Of a DNA stretch of 64,000 nucleotides, positions 35,075 through 49,548 are shown piece by piece; the first letter of the stretch is position 1, and every line of letters starts with the position of its first letter. The DNA comes from Megascapheus bottae (Eukaryota > Chordata > Mammalia > Rodentia > Geomyidae): positions 372,001 to 436,000 of the forward strand of contig JANJXV010000193.1 of NCBI GenBank assembly GCA_024803745.1, in the 5' to 3' direction. A program made the position numbers and the translations under genes. A model generated the notes under the pieces. It had not been told where the DNA came from and searched no databases. It saw only the letters and a list, made by a program, of their open reading frames with translations.

Positions 35075-36101
35075 ATCCAAATATCCTTTCTCCTACAAAG
35101 AATGAACACTTAACTGTGTCTAATGCTTTTTTTTAATTTCACTAATTCTTCTGTGTTTTTCCCTCTTGCATTTTTTACACATGACAGCAAAGCTAATCAT
35201 CAGAAAAAAATTGATTAGGATACAGAAACCTAATAATATCCTAGCAGATTGACGTCAAAAATATGTGCAAGATGCCCTGTGTGTTTGACCTAGTGGGAGA
35301 GTCCTTGGCTACCAAGCAGTAAGCCTCAGGTTTGATTCCTCATTACCACATACATAGAAAACGCTGCAAGTGGTGCTGTGTCTCGGTGGGACAGCTAAAG
35401 CCTAAAGAAAGCCCAAGAACAATGTTCACACCCTGAGGTCAAGTCCCAAGACTAGGAAAAACAAAAAAAATTCGACAAGGGGCAAAATGCAGGCAGAGAA
35501 GGCACTGTGAAGCAAATGTTTTGTAAAGGATGAGGGCAATATTGACCCTTAGTTTGGATCTTACCTAAAAAAGGCTCCTTGAGCCTGAGACCAGACTGGT
35601 AGTTGGGCCTAGTGGAAGACATTGGGATTGGACAAATAAGTTTTGCTGTATACTACATCCACATGTATATTGTGAGATTGGAGGAGAGATTCAGCCTCCA
35701 GTATGTCTTTGGTGAGGTCTTTTGTGAGCAAGGATCTTTGGTCATTGGGCCCTGAAAGGTGACCCTGCCTCCCTCACAATGGAACAGAATATGGAACCCT
35801 GGTAACCAAGCCACTGTAATTAACAACCAGCTCAAGCCAGCTCACTTGGCCTGTTGCTCAGGAGGAAGAAAGATGTTGCTGTGCTGTTGCCAAAGGTCAG
35901 GAAACTCGAGTCTCAGGCATGGAAGTTGTGGATGTCTTACTCGAAGATGTACATGCTAGATCATTGCCAAGCCACAAATCCAGTATAACAGAACTTTCTC
36001 TAAGAAGAAGGCCAGGAAAATCCAGGACAACCAGATGAGGTAAATTTCTAAGAAGAAATGTATTTGACCCCATCATCCTCCCCACACACTACAACTTTCT
36101 T
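34704..36101 (+). repeat. Spacer D, copy C
   Basis: Longest CAT tract of the array (35029-35074, about 15 units). Otherwise as in the other copies; the A-run near the L1 tail reads TTTTTTTATTTTTC on the plus strand instead of the usual T-run plus CATTTTT. Confidence 0.92.
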
Positions 36102-36512
36102 TTTTTTATTTTTCTATTGTAATTAGTAAAAGGGTTACATGATATTAGCCAGATAGAAGGTGCATTAATTCACATACATTGATACCCTTTCACATGTCTT
36201 GGTACCCATTTCCCTCCAACCCCACACCCCCCACCCGTCTTGGTTTTCCCCCCTTCCCGATCAAATTTCAAATATCCAAATACAAATAAATTCAATATAT
36301 CAGATAACAAAGTGAGATACTATACCAATATGGGATAACCAAGGGACAGCAAGCGAGATGAGAGACAACATAGTACATTAAGGACAACAATCATTCATTA
36401 TATGGCTTTTGTGTCAATATCCTGGAGGTCCTTTCAATTAGCTTCACATTATATGGCCTTATATATGGCCTTTTGCTCTATTGCCAATCTCTGCTAGTAG
36501 AGCCCAAGGTTT

Positions 36513-39500
36513 CTACTGATTATGACGAATGAGGGAAACCACTGAGCCTAAGTTCCTTTGAGTCTGGCTTACTTCACTTAATATGATTTGTTCTAAGGCT
36601 TTCCATTTCCTAACAAATGGGGCGATGTCATTCTTTCTGACAGCAGCTTAGAATTCCATAGTGTACAAATACCACAATTTGTTGATCCACTCATCAACTG
36701 AGGGACATCTGGGTTGGTTCCATATCTTTGCTATGGTGAATAGTGCTGCAATGAACATTGTTGTGCTAGTGGGTTAATATGCCCTTGTTTCTGGATTGTT
36801 GGGTAAATGCCAAGTAGTGGAATTGCTGGGTCATAGGGGATTCTATGTTTAGCCATTTGAGGCACTGCCACACTGCTTTCCATAGTGGTTGAACGAGTTT
36901 GCACTCCCACCAACAGTGTAGTAGTGATCCCTCCTGGGCACATCCCCTCCAGCATCTGTTATCATTCGTTTTCCTGATCCTGGCCATTCTAACTGGAGTT
37001 AGGTGGAATCTTAGACTTGTTTTGATTTGCATTTCTTTTATGACCAGAGATGTTGAGCATTTCTTCATGTGTCTATAGGCCATTTTTGTTTCTTCTTCAG
37101 AGAAGACTCTCTTTAAGTCTTTGGTCCATTTTGTAATGGGATGGGTGTTACTTTGGAGGTTAGTTTTGGAGTGATTCAATTTTTTGAGTTGTTGATATAT
37201 TTTAGATATGAGGCCTTGGTCCGTTGTTTGGGTGGTGAAGATCTTCTCCCACTCTGTAGGCTTCCTGATTAGTTTACTAGCTATCTCCGTTGCCATACAA
37301 AAGCTCTGCAGTTTAATGCAGTCCCACTTATCCAGCCTTTCTCTGATTTGTTGTGATTCTTGGTCCTTATTAAGAAAGTTTCGACCTGTACCAAGGAGGC
37401 CTAGTGTATCTCCTATTCCTTCCTGTAAACTTTTCAGTGTGTCAGCTTTTACCTCCACGTCTTTGATCCATTTGGAGTTAATTCTAGTGCAAGGGGACAA
37501 AGAAGGATCCAACTTTAGTTTCCTGCAGGTGTTTAACCAGTTCTGCCAGCACAACTTTTTGAAGAGGCTATCTTTCTTCCATTCTATTTTTTTGGCTCTC
37601 TGGTCAAAGATTAGGTTGCCATAAGTCTGTGGTTTAATATCTGGGTCCGCAGTTCTACTCCATTGGACTTCAGGCCTGTTCTTGTGCCAGTACCAAGCTG
37701 TTTTGAGAATTATACCTCTGTAATAGAGTCTTAAGTTTGGAATTGAAATTCCTCCAACACTGTTCTTTCTGCTAAGAAGTGTTTTTGCTATACGCGGTCT
37801 TTTATTATTCCATATGAAATTTTGAATTGCCTCTTCTATGTCTTTAAAGAATGACATTGGGATGTTGATGGGTATTACATTGAATTTGTAGATAGCCCTT
37901 GGCAAGATTGTCATTTTCACAATGTTGATTCTTCCAATCCAGGAGCACGGGAGGTTTTTCCATTTCCTTAGTTCTGCTTTAATTTCCTTTTTTAGGGTTT
38001 TAAAGTTTTCATCTAAACGGTCCTTTACATTCTTAGTTAAGCTAATTGCTAGGTACTTTATTTTCTTTGAGGCTATTGTGAAAGGATTTTCTTTCCTGAT
38101 TATTGCCTCGTTCCTCTCAGTGTTGGTGTAAAGTAAGGCAGTTGATTTGTGAGGGTTGATTTTATGGCCTGCTACCCTTCCAAAGCTTTGAATCAGCTCA
38201 AGGAGCTTGGGAGTAGAGTCTATAGGATTCTTTAAATACAGAATCATGTCATCTGCAAAGAGGGATAGTTTTATTTCCTCTTTCCCTACTTGGATCCCCT
38301 TTATGCTTGCTTCTTGCCTTATTGCACTGCCTAGGAATTCTAGTACTATGTTAAAAAGGAGTGGAGAGAGTGGGCATCCTTGTCTCGTTCCTGATTTTAG
38401 AGGGAATGGCTTTAGATTTTCACCATTAAGTATAATACTAGCAGTGGGTTTCTCATACACAGCCTTTATTACATTGAGAAATGTTCCATGGATTCCTAGT
38501 TTCTCCACATCTTTTAACATAAAGGGGTTTTGGATCTTGTCAAATGCCTTTCTGCATCTATTGAGACAATCATGTGATTTTATCCCTGCTCCTGTTGATG
38601 TGTTGAATTATATTAATTGATTTGTGTATGTTGAACCAGCTTTGCCTCCCTGTGATGAATCCAGTTTGATCATAGTGTATATTTTTTTTGATGAGTTGTT
38701 GTAGACGGTTGGCCAGTATTTTGTTGAGAAGTTTTGTATCGAGGTTCATCAAAGAAAGGGGTCTATAGATCTCTTTCTTTGATGAATCTCTGTCTGGTTT
38801 GGGGATGAGGGATATGCTGGCTTCACAGAATCAGTTTAGTAAAGAACCTTCATTTTCAATTTCGTTGAAGAGCTTGAGGAGTATTGGTGTGAGCTCTGCT
38901 TTGAAGACCTTATAGAATTCAGCTGTGAATCCATCTGGCCCTGGGCTCTTTTTAAGTGGAAGTTGTCTAATTTCCATTTCTATTTCAGAGCTTGAAATAG
39001 GCCTGTTGAGTTTGGATAGCTCTTCTTGGTTCAGTGTGAGTATGTTAATATTGTCTAGGAATTCATCCATTTCTTCTAGATTCTCAAATTTGTTGGCGTA
39101 AAGGTTTGAGAAGTATTCCCTCATGATATTCTGGATCTTGGTAATTTCTGTCGTGATATTACCATTTTCATCTGCGATTTTGTTTATTTCGATATGCTCT
39201 CTTCTTTTTTTGGTAAGATTTGCTAAGGGCTTGTCAATTTTGTTAATTCTTTCAAGAACAAACTCCTTGTTTTGTTGATTCTTTCTATAGATTTTTTTAT
39301 TCCAAATCATTTAATTCTGCTTTGATTTTAATAATTTGCTTTCTCCTAATGGGTTTAGGGTTGGTTTGTTGCTCTTTTTCCAGGAGGTTAAGGTGAGACA
39401 TTAACTAGTTGGTTTGCCATTTTTCCAACTTGCTGTTGTAGGCACTCAGCGCTATAAATTTTCCTCTGAGTACTGCCTTTGTTGTGTCCCTAAGGAGTTG

Positions 39501-40351
39501 ATATTTGTGTGCTCCTTATTGTTAAATTTCATAAACAGTTGGATATCTGTTCTGATCTCTTCGATTACCCATTGTTTTTGATTCAACAATGTGTGGTTCA
39601 GTCTCCATGAGTTACAGGGTTTTCTTTGGTGGAGATGTGTGTTCAGCTCCAATTTGATGCCTTTATGGTCTGAGAGTGTGCATGGAATAATTTCAGTGTT
39701 TCTGAATCTGTCCAGGTTTGCTTTATGGCCTAAGATGTGGTCTATTTTGGAAAATGTTCCATGTGCTGCTGAGAAAAACGTATATTGTGGTGTTACTGGG
39801 TGGAATATTCTGCAGATGTCTGTTAGATCTAGTTGGTCTATATAGTTGTTCAGTTCTAAGGTTTCTCTGTTGAGTTTTTGCCTTGTTGATCTGTCCATAG
39901 GTGAGAGTGGTGTGTTAAACTCACCAACAATCACTGTGTTTCGATCTATGTATGGTTTCAGTGTAAGTAAAGTTTGCTTGATGAAGTTTGGAGCTCCGGG
40001 ATTGGGTGTGTAAATATTTAGGATTGCTTTGTCTTCGGGAGGAAAGATCCCTTTAGTAGTATGTAGTAACCTTCTTTGTCTTTTCTTACTAATTTTACTT
40101 TGAAGTCTATTGTATCTGATATGAGGATGGCAACTCTAGCCTGTTTATGGGGGCAGTTAGCTTGATAGAGTTTATTCCAACCTCTCACTTTCAAAAGATG
40201 ATTGTTTTTGGGTAAGATGTGTCTCTCGAAGTCAGCAGAACGATGGCTCTTGCTTTTTGATCCAACTAGACAACCTATGCCGTTTAATTGTAGAGTTAAG
40301 TCCATTGATATTGAGAGTTAGGATTGAGAGATATTTATTAGTTCCTACCAT
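36513..40351 (-). pseudogene. L1-D ORF2, broken
   Basis: A 584-codon open run (36766-38520) covers the RT from just after motif A through the thumb and into the Cys-His motif, with FADDMILYL intact. A 1-bp deletion near 38550 separates it from motif A, and another near 36775 removes the natural C-terminus. The endonuclease is split by a 1-bp deletion near 40025 (LPKTKQS end, shared with L1-F and G). Confidence 0.9.
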
Positions 40352-40399
40352 TTTTAAAAGCTTTTAGTAGGGCCTGTGTCTTGACAGTTCTTGTGGTCC

Positions 40400-41583
40400 T
40401 TAGATGGTATGCTGTTTAGGTGCCATTTCTTTCCCTATATTGCATTTATTTTGGTTTTCTATGTATAGAGCATCTTTGAGAATTCTCTGTAGTGTTGGTT
40501 TTGTTTCGACATATTGTTGCAGCTTTTCCCTGGAATGGAATGTTTTTATTTTTCCCTCAGTTAAGAATGAGAGCTTAGCTGGCTACAGTCTTCTTGGTTG
40601 GTAGTTATTTGATATAAGGGCATGACATATATGCTTCCAGTCACTTCGTGCTTGCATAGTCTCTGCTGAGAAATCTGGGGTTATTCTGATTGGTTTGCCT
40701 TTGTAGGTTACTGATCCCTTTTCCCTGGCTGCCTTTAGGATCATTCCTTTCGTTTCTATTGATCCAGTTCGGATCACAATGTGGCGGTGGGATGTTCTTT
40801 TCTGGTCAGGTCTGCTTGGGGTTCTAAAAGCTTCTCGTATCTGGATGGGCCTGCCCTTCTGGATATTTGGGAAATTCTCTGAGATGATTCCCTGAAGTAT
40901 ATTTCCAAATCCATTGACCTCTTTGTCTACGCCCTCCTCAGTACCAACTAGCCTTAAATTAGGCTTCCTAATTGTATCTTGGACCTCCTGAAGCGCTCTC
41001 TCATATTTCCTAGATTTGGATTGACTCATTTTCTGTTCTTTATAATACCTAAATTATCTTCAGCCACGGAAATTCTCTCCTCTGCAATGTCTAACCTGCT
41101 ATTAAAGCTATCTACTTTATTTTTCATCTCCCTTGCTTCTAATTGCTCACTTTTGATGCCTTGCATCCCTTGTTTTAGATCATGTATGGATTTCTTTATC
41201 TCCTTGATTTCCTTTTTAGTGGTTAGCTCAGTAGCTTTATTTTCTTTGGACATTTGCTGGAGTCTGGTCACGTTTTTATTTGTGGATTCTTTGAATTCAT
41301 CCATCTTTCTTTGGAAAACCTTTATTATGGCCTCCTTTATGTCTTCTTCTTTTTCACTTATCACCTTGTTTTTGCTTTCCTCTTGTTCAGGTATGGCTTC
41401 CTCCATTATCTCTTTCTTTATATTTTCACATTTTTCATTAATGATGTTTATCAATTGCATTTGTGTAGCAATTGGAAGACTCTCCTCTAGGTTTGCCAGT
41501 GACTGTTCCATTGTCTGTTTACATTGGGTGGGGGATGTTGTTTCTTGATTTGACATTTTTCTTGAGTTTCTTGTTCTGCCCGT
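40400..41583 (-). pseudogene. L1-D ORF1, start codon lost
   Basis: The initiator is ACG at about 41581-41583; the next in-frame ATG is MSNQ at 41556, giving 176 codons of N-terminus and coiled coil without the T-run deletion of B and C. The RRM part is at 40583-41029. Confidence 0.88.
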
Positions 41584-42146
41584 TTGAAAATGGGAGCAAG
41601 ATTACTACTAAATACGATTATAGTTTTTCAGATATAACCAACCTAGACCTCTGTCGCTGGCAGACACTTGATGTTCACAAATTTTGATGGGTATTATCAC
41701 TCTTTCTTTTTGTGCACTTACAGACCAGCCTAATACAACCACTGATAAGCGATTTATACCCAAAACAATAAGCCTGTCAATCCAATCTCTATTGTCTTTA
41801 AGTCCCTCTGAGCCTAGAGAATAATTAACCACCTACATATACAATATTGCTCAACAGCCATCAAGTGTAGATCCGTGCAGTATAAGGGTTGAAAGACGAG
41901 CAGAGGTCCAGAGACAGAAAAAAAGAATGAGAGAGGTCAGGGGAGGTGCAAGAGGATTAACGTAGGAGTGTAAGAATATTGTAGTAATGAAGAAAAGTTA
42001 TAGCATAAGGATAACTGACATAAGTTGGTAAGTAGGTAGCATATTTGAGTACAAAGTTTGGAAAGTATTAGAATAAAACTTATGTGTTGCTGCACGACTA
42101 GCTCTTAGCCCAACCAGTGGCCTCACAGTGGACCATGGGATGGATC

Positions 42147-43505
42147 TGTTTTTCTTGTCTACGTTGAGGGAAAGGGGTATTTCACAAGATGCAGAAGCGA
42201 AGATTTCAGAAGCAAATGCTGTGAGTGAATTAGCTCATAAAAAGCATTTTTATTTTCTTTTATCTTTTTGCCAGTCTTGGGGCTTGAATTCAGGGCCTGA
42301 GCACTGTCCTCGGGTTTTCTCAAGTCTAGCCCTCTGCCACTTGAGCCACAGTGCCACATCTAGATTTTCTATCTATGTGGTACCCAGATCTTCATGGATG
42401 CTAGGCAAGCACTCTACCACTATGCCAAACTCTCAACCCTGCCATAGTAAGTATAAAGTCATCATCATCATCATCATATCCAAATATCCTTTCTCCTACA
42501 AAGAATGAACACTTAACTGTGTCTAATGCTTTTTTTTAATTTCACTAATTCTTCTGTGTTTTTCCCTCTTGCATTTTTTACACATGACAGCAAAGCTAAT
42601 CATCAGGAAAAAATTGATTAGGATACAGAAACCTAATAATATCCTAGTAGATTGACGTCAAAAATATGTGCAAGATGCCCTGTGTGTTTGACCTAGTGGT
42701 AGAGTCCTTGGCTACCAAGCAGTAAGCCTCAGGTTTGATTCCTCATTACCACATACATAGAAAACGCTGCAAGTGGTGCTGTGGCTCGGTGGGACAGCTA
42801 AAGCCTAAAGAAAGCCCAAGAACAATGTTCACACTCTGAGGTCAAGTCCCAAGACTAGCAAAAACAAAAAAAATTCGACAAGGGGCAAAATGCAGGCAGA
42901 GAAGGCACTGTGAAGCAAATGTTTTGTAAAGGATGAGGGCAATATTGACCCTTAAGTTTGGATCTTACCTAAGAAAGGCTCCTTGAGCCTGAGACCAGAC
43001 TGGTAGTTGGGCCTAGTGGAAGACATTGGGATTGGACAAATAAGGTGTGCTGTATACTACATCCACATGTATATTGTGAGACTGGAGGAGAGATTCAGCC
43101 TCCAGTATGTCTTTGGTGAGGTCTTTTGTGAGCAAGGTTCTTTGGTCATTGGACCCTGAAAGGTGACCCTGCCTCCCTCACAATGGAACAGAATATGGAA
43201 CCCTGGTAACCAAGCCACTGTAACTAACAACCAGCTCAAGCCAGCTCACTTGGCCTGTGGCTCAGGAGGAAGAAAGATGTTGCTGTGCTGTTGCCAAAGG
43301 TCAGGAAACTCGAGTCTCAGGCATGGAAGTTGTGGATGTCTTACTCGAAGATGTACATGCTAGATCATTGCCAAGCCACAAATCCAGTATAACAGAACTT
43401 TCTCTAAGAAGAAGGCCAGGAAAATCCAGGGCAACCAGATGAGGTAAATTTCTAAGAAGAAATGTATTTGACCCCATCATCCTCCCCACACACTACAACT
43501 TTCTT
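42147..43505 (+). repeat. Spacer D, copy D
   Basis: Has a private deletion of about 13 bp inside the first SINE near 42382 ('gtggtacccagatc') and a short CAT tract of about 6 units (42459-42477). Confidence 0.92.
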
Positions 43506-43918
43506 TTTTTTTCATTTTTTTATTGTAATTAGTAAAAGGGTTAGATGATATTTGCCAGATAGAAGGTGCATTAATTCACATACATTGATACCCTTTCACA
43601 TGTCTTGGTACCCATTTCCCTCCAACCCCACACCCCCCACCCGTCTTGGTTTTCCCCCCTTCCCTATCAAATTTCAAATATCCAAATACAAATAAATTCA
43701 ATATATCAGATAACAAAGTGAGATACTATACCAATATGGGATAACCAAGGGACAGCAAGCGAGATGAGAGACAACATAGTACATTAAGGACAAAGATCAT
43801 TCATTATATGGCTTTTGTGTCAATATCCTGGAGGTCCTTTCAATTAGCTTCACATTATATGGCCTTATATATGGCCTTTTGCTCTATTGACAATCTCTGC
43901 CAGTAGAGCCCAAGGTTT

Positions 43919-46900
43919 CTACTGATTATGACGAATGAGGGAAACCACTGAGCCTAAGTTCCTTTGAGTCTGGCTTACTTCACTTAATATGATTTGTTCT
44001 AAGTCTTTCCATTTCCTAACAAATGGGGCGATGTCATTCTTTCTGAAAGCAGCATAGAATTCCATTGTGTACAAATACCACAACTTGTTGATCCACTCAT
44101 CAACTGAGGGACATCTGGGTTGGTTCCATATCTTTGCTATGGTGAATAGTGCTGCAATGAACATTGTTGTGCTAGTGGGTTTAGTATGCCCTTGTTTTTG
44201 GATTGATGGGTAAATGCCAAGTACTGGAATTGCTGGGTCATAGGGGAGTTGTATGTTTAGCGTTTTTGAGGCACTGCCGCACTGCTTTCCATAGTGGTTG
44301 AACGAGTTTGCACTCCCACCAACAATGTAGTAGTGATCCCTCCTGACCACATCCCCTCCAGCATCTGTTGTCATTCGTTTTCCTGATCCTGGCCATTCTA
44401 ACTGGAGTTAGGTGGAATCTTAGACTTGTTTTGATTTGCATTTCTTTTATGACCAGAGATGTTGAGCATTTCTTCATGTGTCTATAGGCCATTTTTGTTT
44501 CTTCTTCAGAGAAGACTCTCTTTAAGTCTTTGGCCCATTTTGTAATGGGATGGGTGTTACTTTGGAGGTTAGTTTTGGAGTGATTCAATTTTTTGAGTTG
44601 TTGATATATTTTAGATATGAGGCCTTGTTCCGTTGTTTGGGTGGTGAAGATCTTCTCCCACTCTGTAGGCTTCCTGATTAGTTTACTAGCTATATTCGTT
44701 GCCATACAAAAGCTCTGCAGTTTAATGCAGTCCCACTTATCCAGCCTTTCTCTGATTTGTTGTGATTCTTGGTCCTTATTAAGAAAGTTTCGACCTGTAC
44801 CAAGGAGGCCTAAGTGTATCTCCTATTCCTTCCTGTAAACTTTTCAGTGTGTCAGCTTTGACCTCCACGTCTTTGATCCATTTGGAGTTAATTCTAGTGC
44901 AAGGTGACAAAGAAGGATCCAACTTTAGTTTTCTGCAGGTGTTTAACCAGTTCTGCCAGCACAACTTGTTGAAGAGGCTATCTTTCTTCCATTCTATTTT
45001 TTTGGCTCCCTGGTCAAAGATTAGGTGGCCATAGGTCTGTGGTTCAATATCTGGGTCCGCAGTTCTACTCCATTGGACTTCAGGCCTGTTCTTGTGCCAT
45101 CACCAAGCTGTTTTGAGAATTATAGCTCTGTAATAGAGCCTTAAGTTTGGAATTGAAATTCCTCCAGCGCTGTTCTTTCTGCTAAGAAGTGTTTTTGCTA
45201 TACGGGGTCTTTTATTATTCCATATGAAATTTTGAATTGCCTCTTCTATGTCTTTAAAGAATGACATTGGGATGTTGATGGGTATTACATTGAATTTGTA
45301 GATAGCCCTTGGCAAGATTGTCATTTTCACAATGTTGATTCTTCCAATCCAGGAGCACGGGAGGTTTTTCCATTTCCTTAGTTCTGCTTTAATTTCCTTT
45401 TTTAGGGTTTTAAAGTTTTCATCTAAACGGTCCTTTACATTCTTAGTTAAGCTAATTGCTAGGTACTTTATTTTCTTTGAGGCTATTGTGAAAGGATTTT
45501 CTTTCCTGATTATTGCCTCGTTCCTCTCAGTGTTGGCGTAAAGTAAGGCAGTTGATTTGTGAGGGTTGATTTTATGGCCTGCTACCCTTCCAAAGCTTTG
45601 AATCAGCTCAAGGAGCTTGGGAGTAGAGTCTATAGGATTCTTTAAATACAGAATCATGTCATCGGCAAAGAGGGATAGTTTTATTTCCTCTTTCCCTACT
45701 TGGATCCCCTTTATGCTTGCTTCTTGCCTTATTGCACTGCCTAGGAATTCTAGTACTATGTTAAAAAGGAGTGGAGAGAGTAGGCATCCTTGTCTCATTC
45801 CTGATTTTACAGGGAATGGCTTTAGATTTTCAACATTAAGTATAATACTAGCAGTGGGTTTCTCATACACAGCCTTTATTACATTGAGAAATGTTCCATG
45901 GATTCCTAGTTTCTCCACATCTTTTAACATAAAGGGGTTTTGGATCTTGTCAAATGCCTTTTCCGCATCTATTGAGACAATCATGTGATTTTATCCCTGC
46001 TCCTGTTGATGTGTTGAATTATATTAATTGATTTGTGTATGTTGAACCAGCTTTGCCTCCCTGTGATGAATCCAGTTTGATCATAGTGTATATTTTTTTG
46101 ATGAGTTGTTGTAGACGGTTGGCCAGTATTTTGTTGAGAAGTTTTGCATCGAGGTTCATCAAAGCAATGGGTCTGTAGATCTCTTTCTTTGATGAATCTC
46201 TGTCTGGTTTGGGGATGAGGGATATGCTGGCTTCACAGAATCAGTTTGGTAAAGACCCTTCATTTTCAATTTCGTTGAAGAGCTTGAGGAGTATTGGTGT
46301 GAGCTCTGCTTTGAAGACCTTATAGAATTCAGCTGTGAATCCATCTGGCCCTGGGCTCTTTTTAAGTGGAAGTTGTCTAATTTCCATTTCTATTTCAGAG
46401 CTTGAAATAGGCCTGTTGAGTTGGGTTAGCTCTTCTTGGTTCAGTGTGTGTATGTTAATATTGTCTAGGAATTCATCCATTTCTTCTAGATTCTCAAATT
46501 TGTTGGCGTAAAGGTTTGAGAAGTATTCCCTCATGATATTCTGGATCTTGGTAATTTCTGTCGTGATATTACCATTTTCATCTGCGATTTTGTTTATTTC
46601 GATATGCTCTCTTCTTTTTTTGGTAAGATTTGCTAAGGGCTTGTCAATTTTGTTAATTCTTTCAAGAACCAACTCCTTGTTTTGTTGATTCTTTCTATAG
46701 TTTTTTTATTCCAAATCATTTAATTCTGCTTTGATTTTAATAAAACCTAATGGGTTTAGGGTTGGTTTGTTGCGCTTTTTCCAGGAGGTTAAGGTGAGAC
46801 ATTAACTAGTTGGTTTGCCATTTTTCCAACTTGCCGTTGTAGGCCCTCCGCGCTATAAATTTTCCTCTGAGTACTGCCTTTGTTGTGTCCCTAAGGAGTT

Positions 46901-47753
46901 GATATTTGTGTGCTCCTTATTGTTAAATTTCATAAACAGTTGGATATCTGTTCTGATCTCTTCGATTACCCATTGTTTTTGATTCAACAATGTGTGGTTC
47001 AGTCTCCATGAGTTACAGGGTTTTCTTTGGTGGAGATGTGTGTTCAGCTCCAATTTGATGCCTTTATGGTCTGAGAGTGTGCATGGAATAATTTCAGTGT
47101 TTCTGAATCTGTCCAGGTTTGCTTTATGGCCTAAGATGTGGTCTATTTTGGAAAATGTTCCATGTGCTGCTGAGAAAAACGTATATTGTGGTGTTACTGG
47201 GTGGAATATTCTGCAGATGTCTGTTAGATCTAGTTGGTCTATATAGTTGTTCAGTTCTAAGGTTTCTCTGTTGAGTTTTTGCCTTGTTGATCTGTCCATA
47301 GGTGAGAGTGGTGTGTTAAACTCACCAACAATCACTGTGTTTCGATCTATGTATGGTTTCAGTGTAAGTAAAGTTTGCTTGATGAAGTTTGGAGCTCCGG
47401 GATTGGGTGTGTAAATATTTAGGATTGTTATGTCTTCCGGGAGGAAAGATCCCTTTAGTAGTATGTAGTAACCTTCTTTGTCTTTTCTTACTAATTTTAG
47501 TTTGAAGTCTATTGTATCTGATATGAGGATGGCAACTCTAGCCTGTTTATGGAGGCAGTTAGCTTCATAGAGTTTATTCCAACCTCTCACTTTCAAAAGA
47601 TGATTGTTTTTGGGTAAGATGTGTCTCTCGAAGTCAGCAGAACGATGGCTCTTGCTTTTTGATCCAACTAGACAACCTATGCCGTTTAATTGGAGAGTTA
47701 AGTCCATTGATATTGAGAGTTAGGATTGAGAGATATTTATTAGTTCCTACCAT
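43919..47753 (-). pseudogene. L1-E ORF2, broken
   Basis: The endonuclease is open at 46853-47707, including GEFNTPLSP and SKIDHILG, because this copy lacks the LPKTKQS deletion. It has a private ~11-bp deletion near 46742, an RT piece at 45100-45984 ending in a private TAC to TGA, a 1-bp insertion near 44812, and another near 44265 that splits the Cys-His region. Confidence 0.9.
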
Positions 47754-47801
47754 TTTTAAAAGCTTTTAGTAGGGCCTGTGTCTTGACAGTTCTTGTGGTC
47801 C

Positions 47802-48985
47802 TTAGATGGTATGCTGTTTAGGTGCCATTTCTTTCCCTATATTGCATTTATTTTGGTTTTCTATGTATAGAGCATCTTTGAGAATTCTCTGTAGTGTTGG
47901 TTTTGTTTCGACATATTGTTGCAGCTTTTCCCTGGAATGGAATGTTTTTATTTTTCCCTCAGTTATGAATGAGAGCTTAGCTGGCTACAGTATTCTTGGT
48001 TGGTAGTTATTTGATATAAGGGCATGACATATATGCTTCCAGTCACTTCGTGCTTGCATGGTCTCTGCTGAGAAATCTGGGGTTATTCTGATTGGTTTGC
48101 CTTTGTAGGTTACTGATCCCTTTTCCCTGGCTGCCTTTAGGATCTTTCCTTTCGTTTCTATTGATCCAGTTCGGATCACAATGTGGCGGTGGGATGTTCT
48201 TTTCTGGTCAGGTCTGTTTGGGGTTCTAAAAGCTTCTCGTATCTGGATGGGCCTGCCCTTCTGGATATTTTGGAAATTCTCTGAGATGATTCCCTGAAGT
48301 ATATTTCCAATACCATTGACCTCTTTCTCCACGCCCTCCTCAATACCAACTAGCCTTAAATTAGGCTTCCTAATTGTATCTTGGACCTCCTGAAGCGCTC
48401 TCTCATATTTCCTAGATTTGGATTAACTCATTTTCTGTTCTTTATAATACCTAAATTATCTTCAGCCACGGAAATTCTCTCCTCTGCAATGTCTAACCTG
48501 CTATCAAAGCTATCTACTTTATTTTTCATCTCCCTTGCTTCTAATTGCTCACTTTTGATGCCTTGCATCCCTTGTTTTAGATCATGTATGGATTTCTTTA
48601 TCTCCTTGATTTCCTTTTGAGTGGTTAGCTCAGTAGCTTTATTTTCTTTGGACATTTGCTGGAGTTTGGTCACGTTTTTATTTGTGGATTCTTTGAATTC
48701 ATCCATCTTTCTTTGAAAAACCTTTATTATGGCCTCCTTTATGGCTTCTTCTTTTTCACTTATCACCTTGTTTTTGCTTTCCTCTTGTTCAGGTATGGCT
48801 TCCTCCATTATCTCTTTCTTTATATTTTCACATTTTTCATTAATGATGTTTATCAATTGCATTTGTGTAGCAATTGGAAGACTCTCCTCTAGGTTTGCCA
48901 GTGATTGTTCCATTGTCTGTTTACATTGGGTGGGGGATGTTGTTTCTTGATTTGACATTTTTCTTGAGTTTCTTGTTCTGCCCAT
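47802..48985 (-). pseudogene. L1-E ORF1, broken
   Basis: Full 185-codon N-terminal part (48428-48985). The second part has a private TAA two codons after its ATG (near 48425), so the internal start used by the other copies is dead here. The RRM frame stays open at 47985-48332. Confidence 0.88.
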
Positions 48986-49548
48986 TTGAAAATGGGAGCA
49001 AGATTACTACTAAATACGATTATAGTTTTTCAGATATAACCAACCTAGACCTCTGTCGCTGGCCGACACTGGATGTTCACAAGTTTTGATTGGTATTATC
49101 ACTCTTTCTTTTTGTGCACTTACAGACCAGCCTAATACAACCACTGATAAGCGATTTATACCCAAAACAATAAGCCTCTCAATCCAATCTCTATTGTCTT
49201 TAAGTCCCTCTGAGCCTAGAGAATAATTAACCACCTACATATACAATATTGCTCAACAGCCATCAAGTGTAGATCCGTGCAGTATAAGGGTTGAAAGACG
49301 AGCAGAGGTCCAGAGATAGAAAAAAAGAATGAGAGAGGTCAGGGGAGGTGCAAGAGGATTAACGTAGGAGTGTAAGAATATTGTAGTAATGAAGAAAAGT
49401 TATAGCATAAGGATAACTGACATAAGTTGGTAAGTAGGTAGCATATTTGAGTACAAAGTTTGGAAAGTATTAGAATAAAACTCATGTGTTGCTGCACGAC
49501 TAGCTCTTACCCCAACCAGTGGCCTCACAGTGGACCATGGGATGGATC

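Larger units (their letters stand above)
36102..42146 (-). mobile_element. L1-D: full-length L1, inactive
   Basis: 5'UTR 41584-42146, ORF1 40400-41583, ORF2 36513-40351, 3'UTR 36102-36512. First copy with the right-hand variant set ('ttagttaagc', 'ttgccttattgc', 'gatctatg'). Confidence 0.94.
43506..49548 (-). mobile_element. L1-E: full-length L1, inactive
   Basis: 5'UTR 48986-49548, ORF1 47802-48985, ORF2 43919-47753, 3'UTR 43506-43918. Shares 'ctctgtcgctgg' in the 5'UTR only with L1-D. Confidence 0.94.
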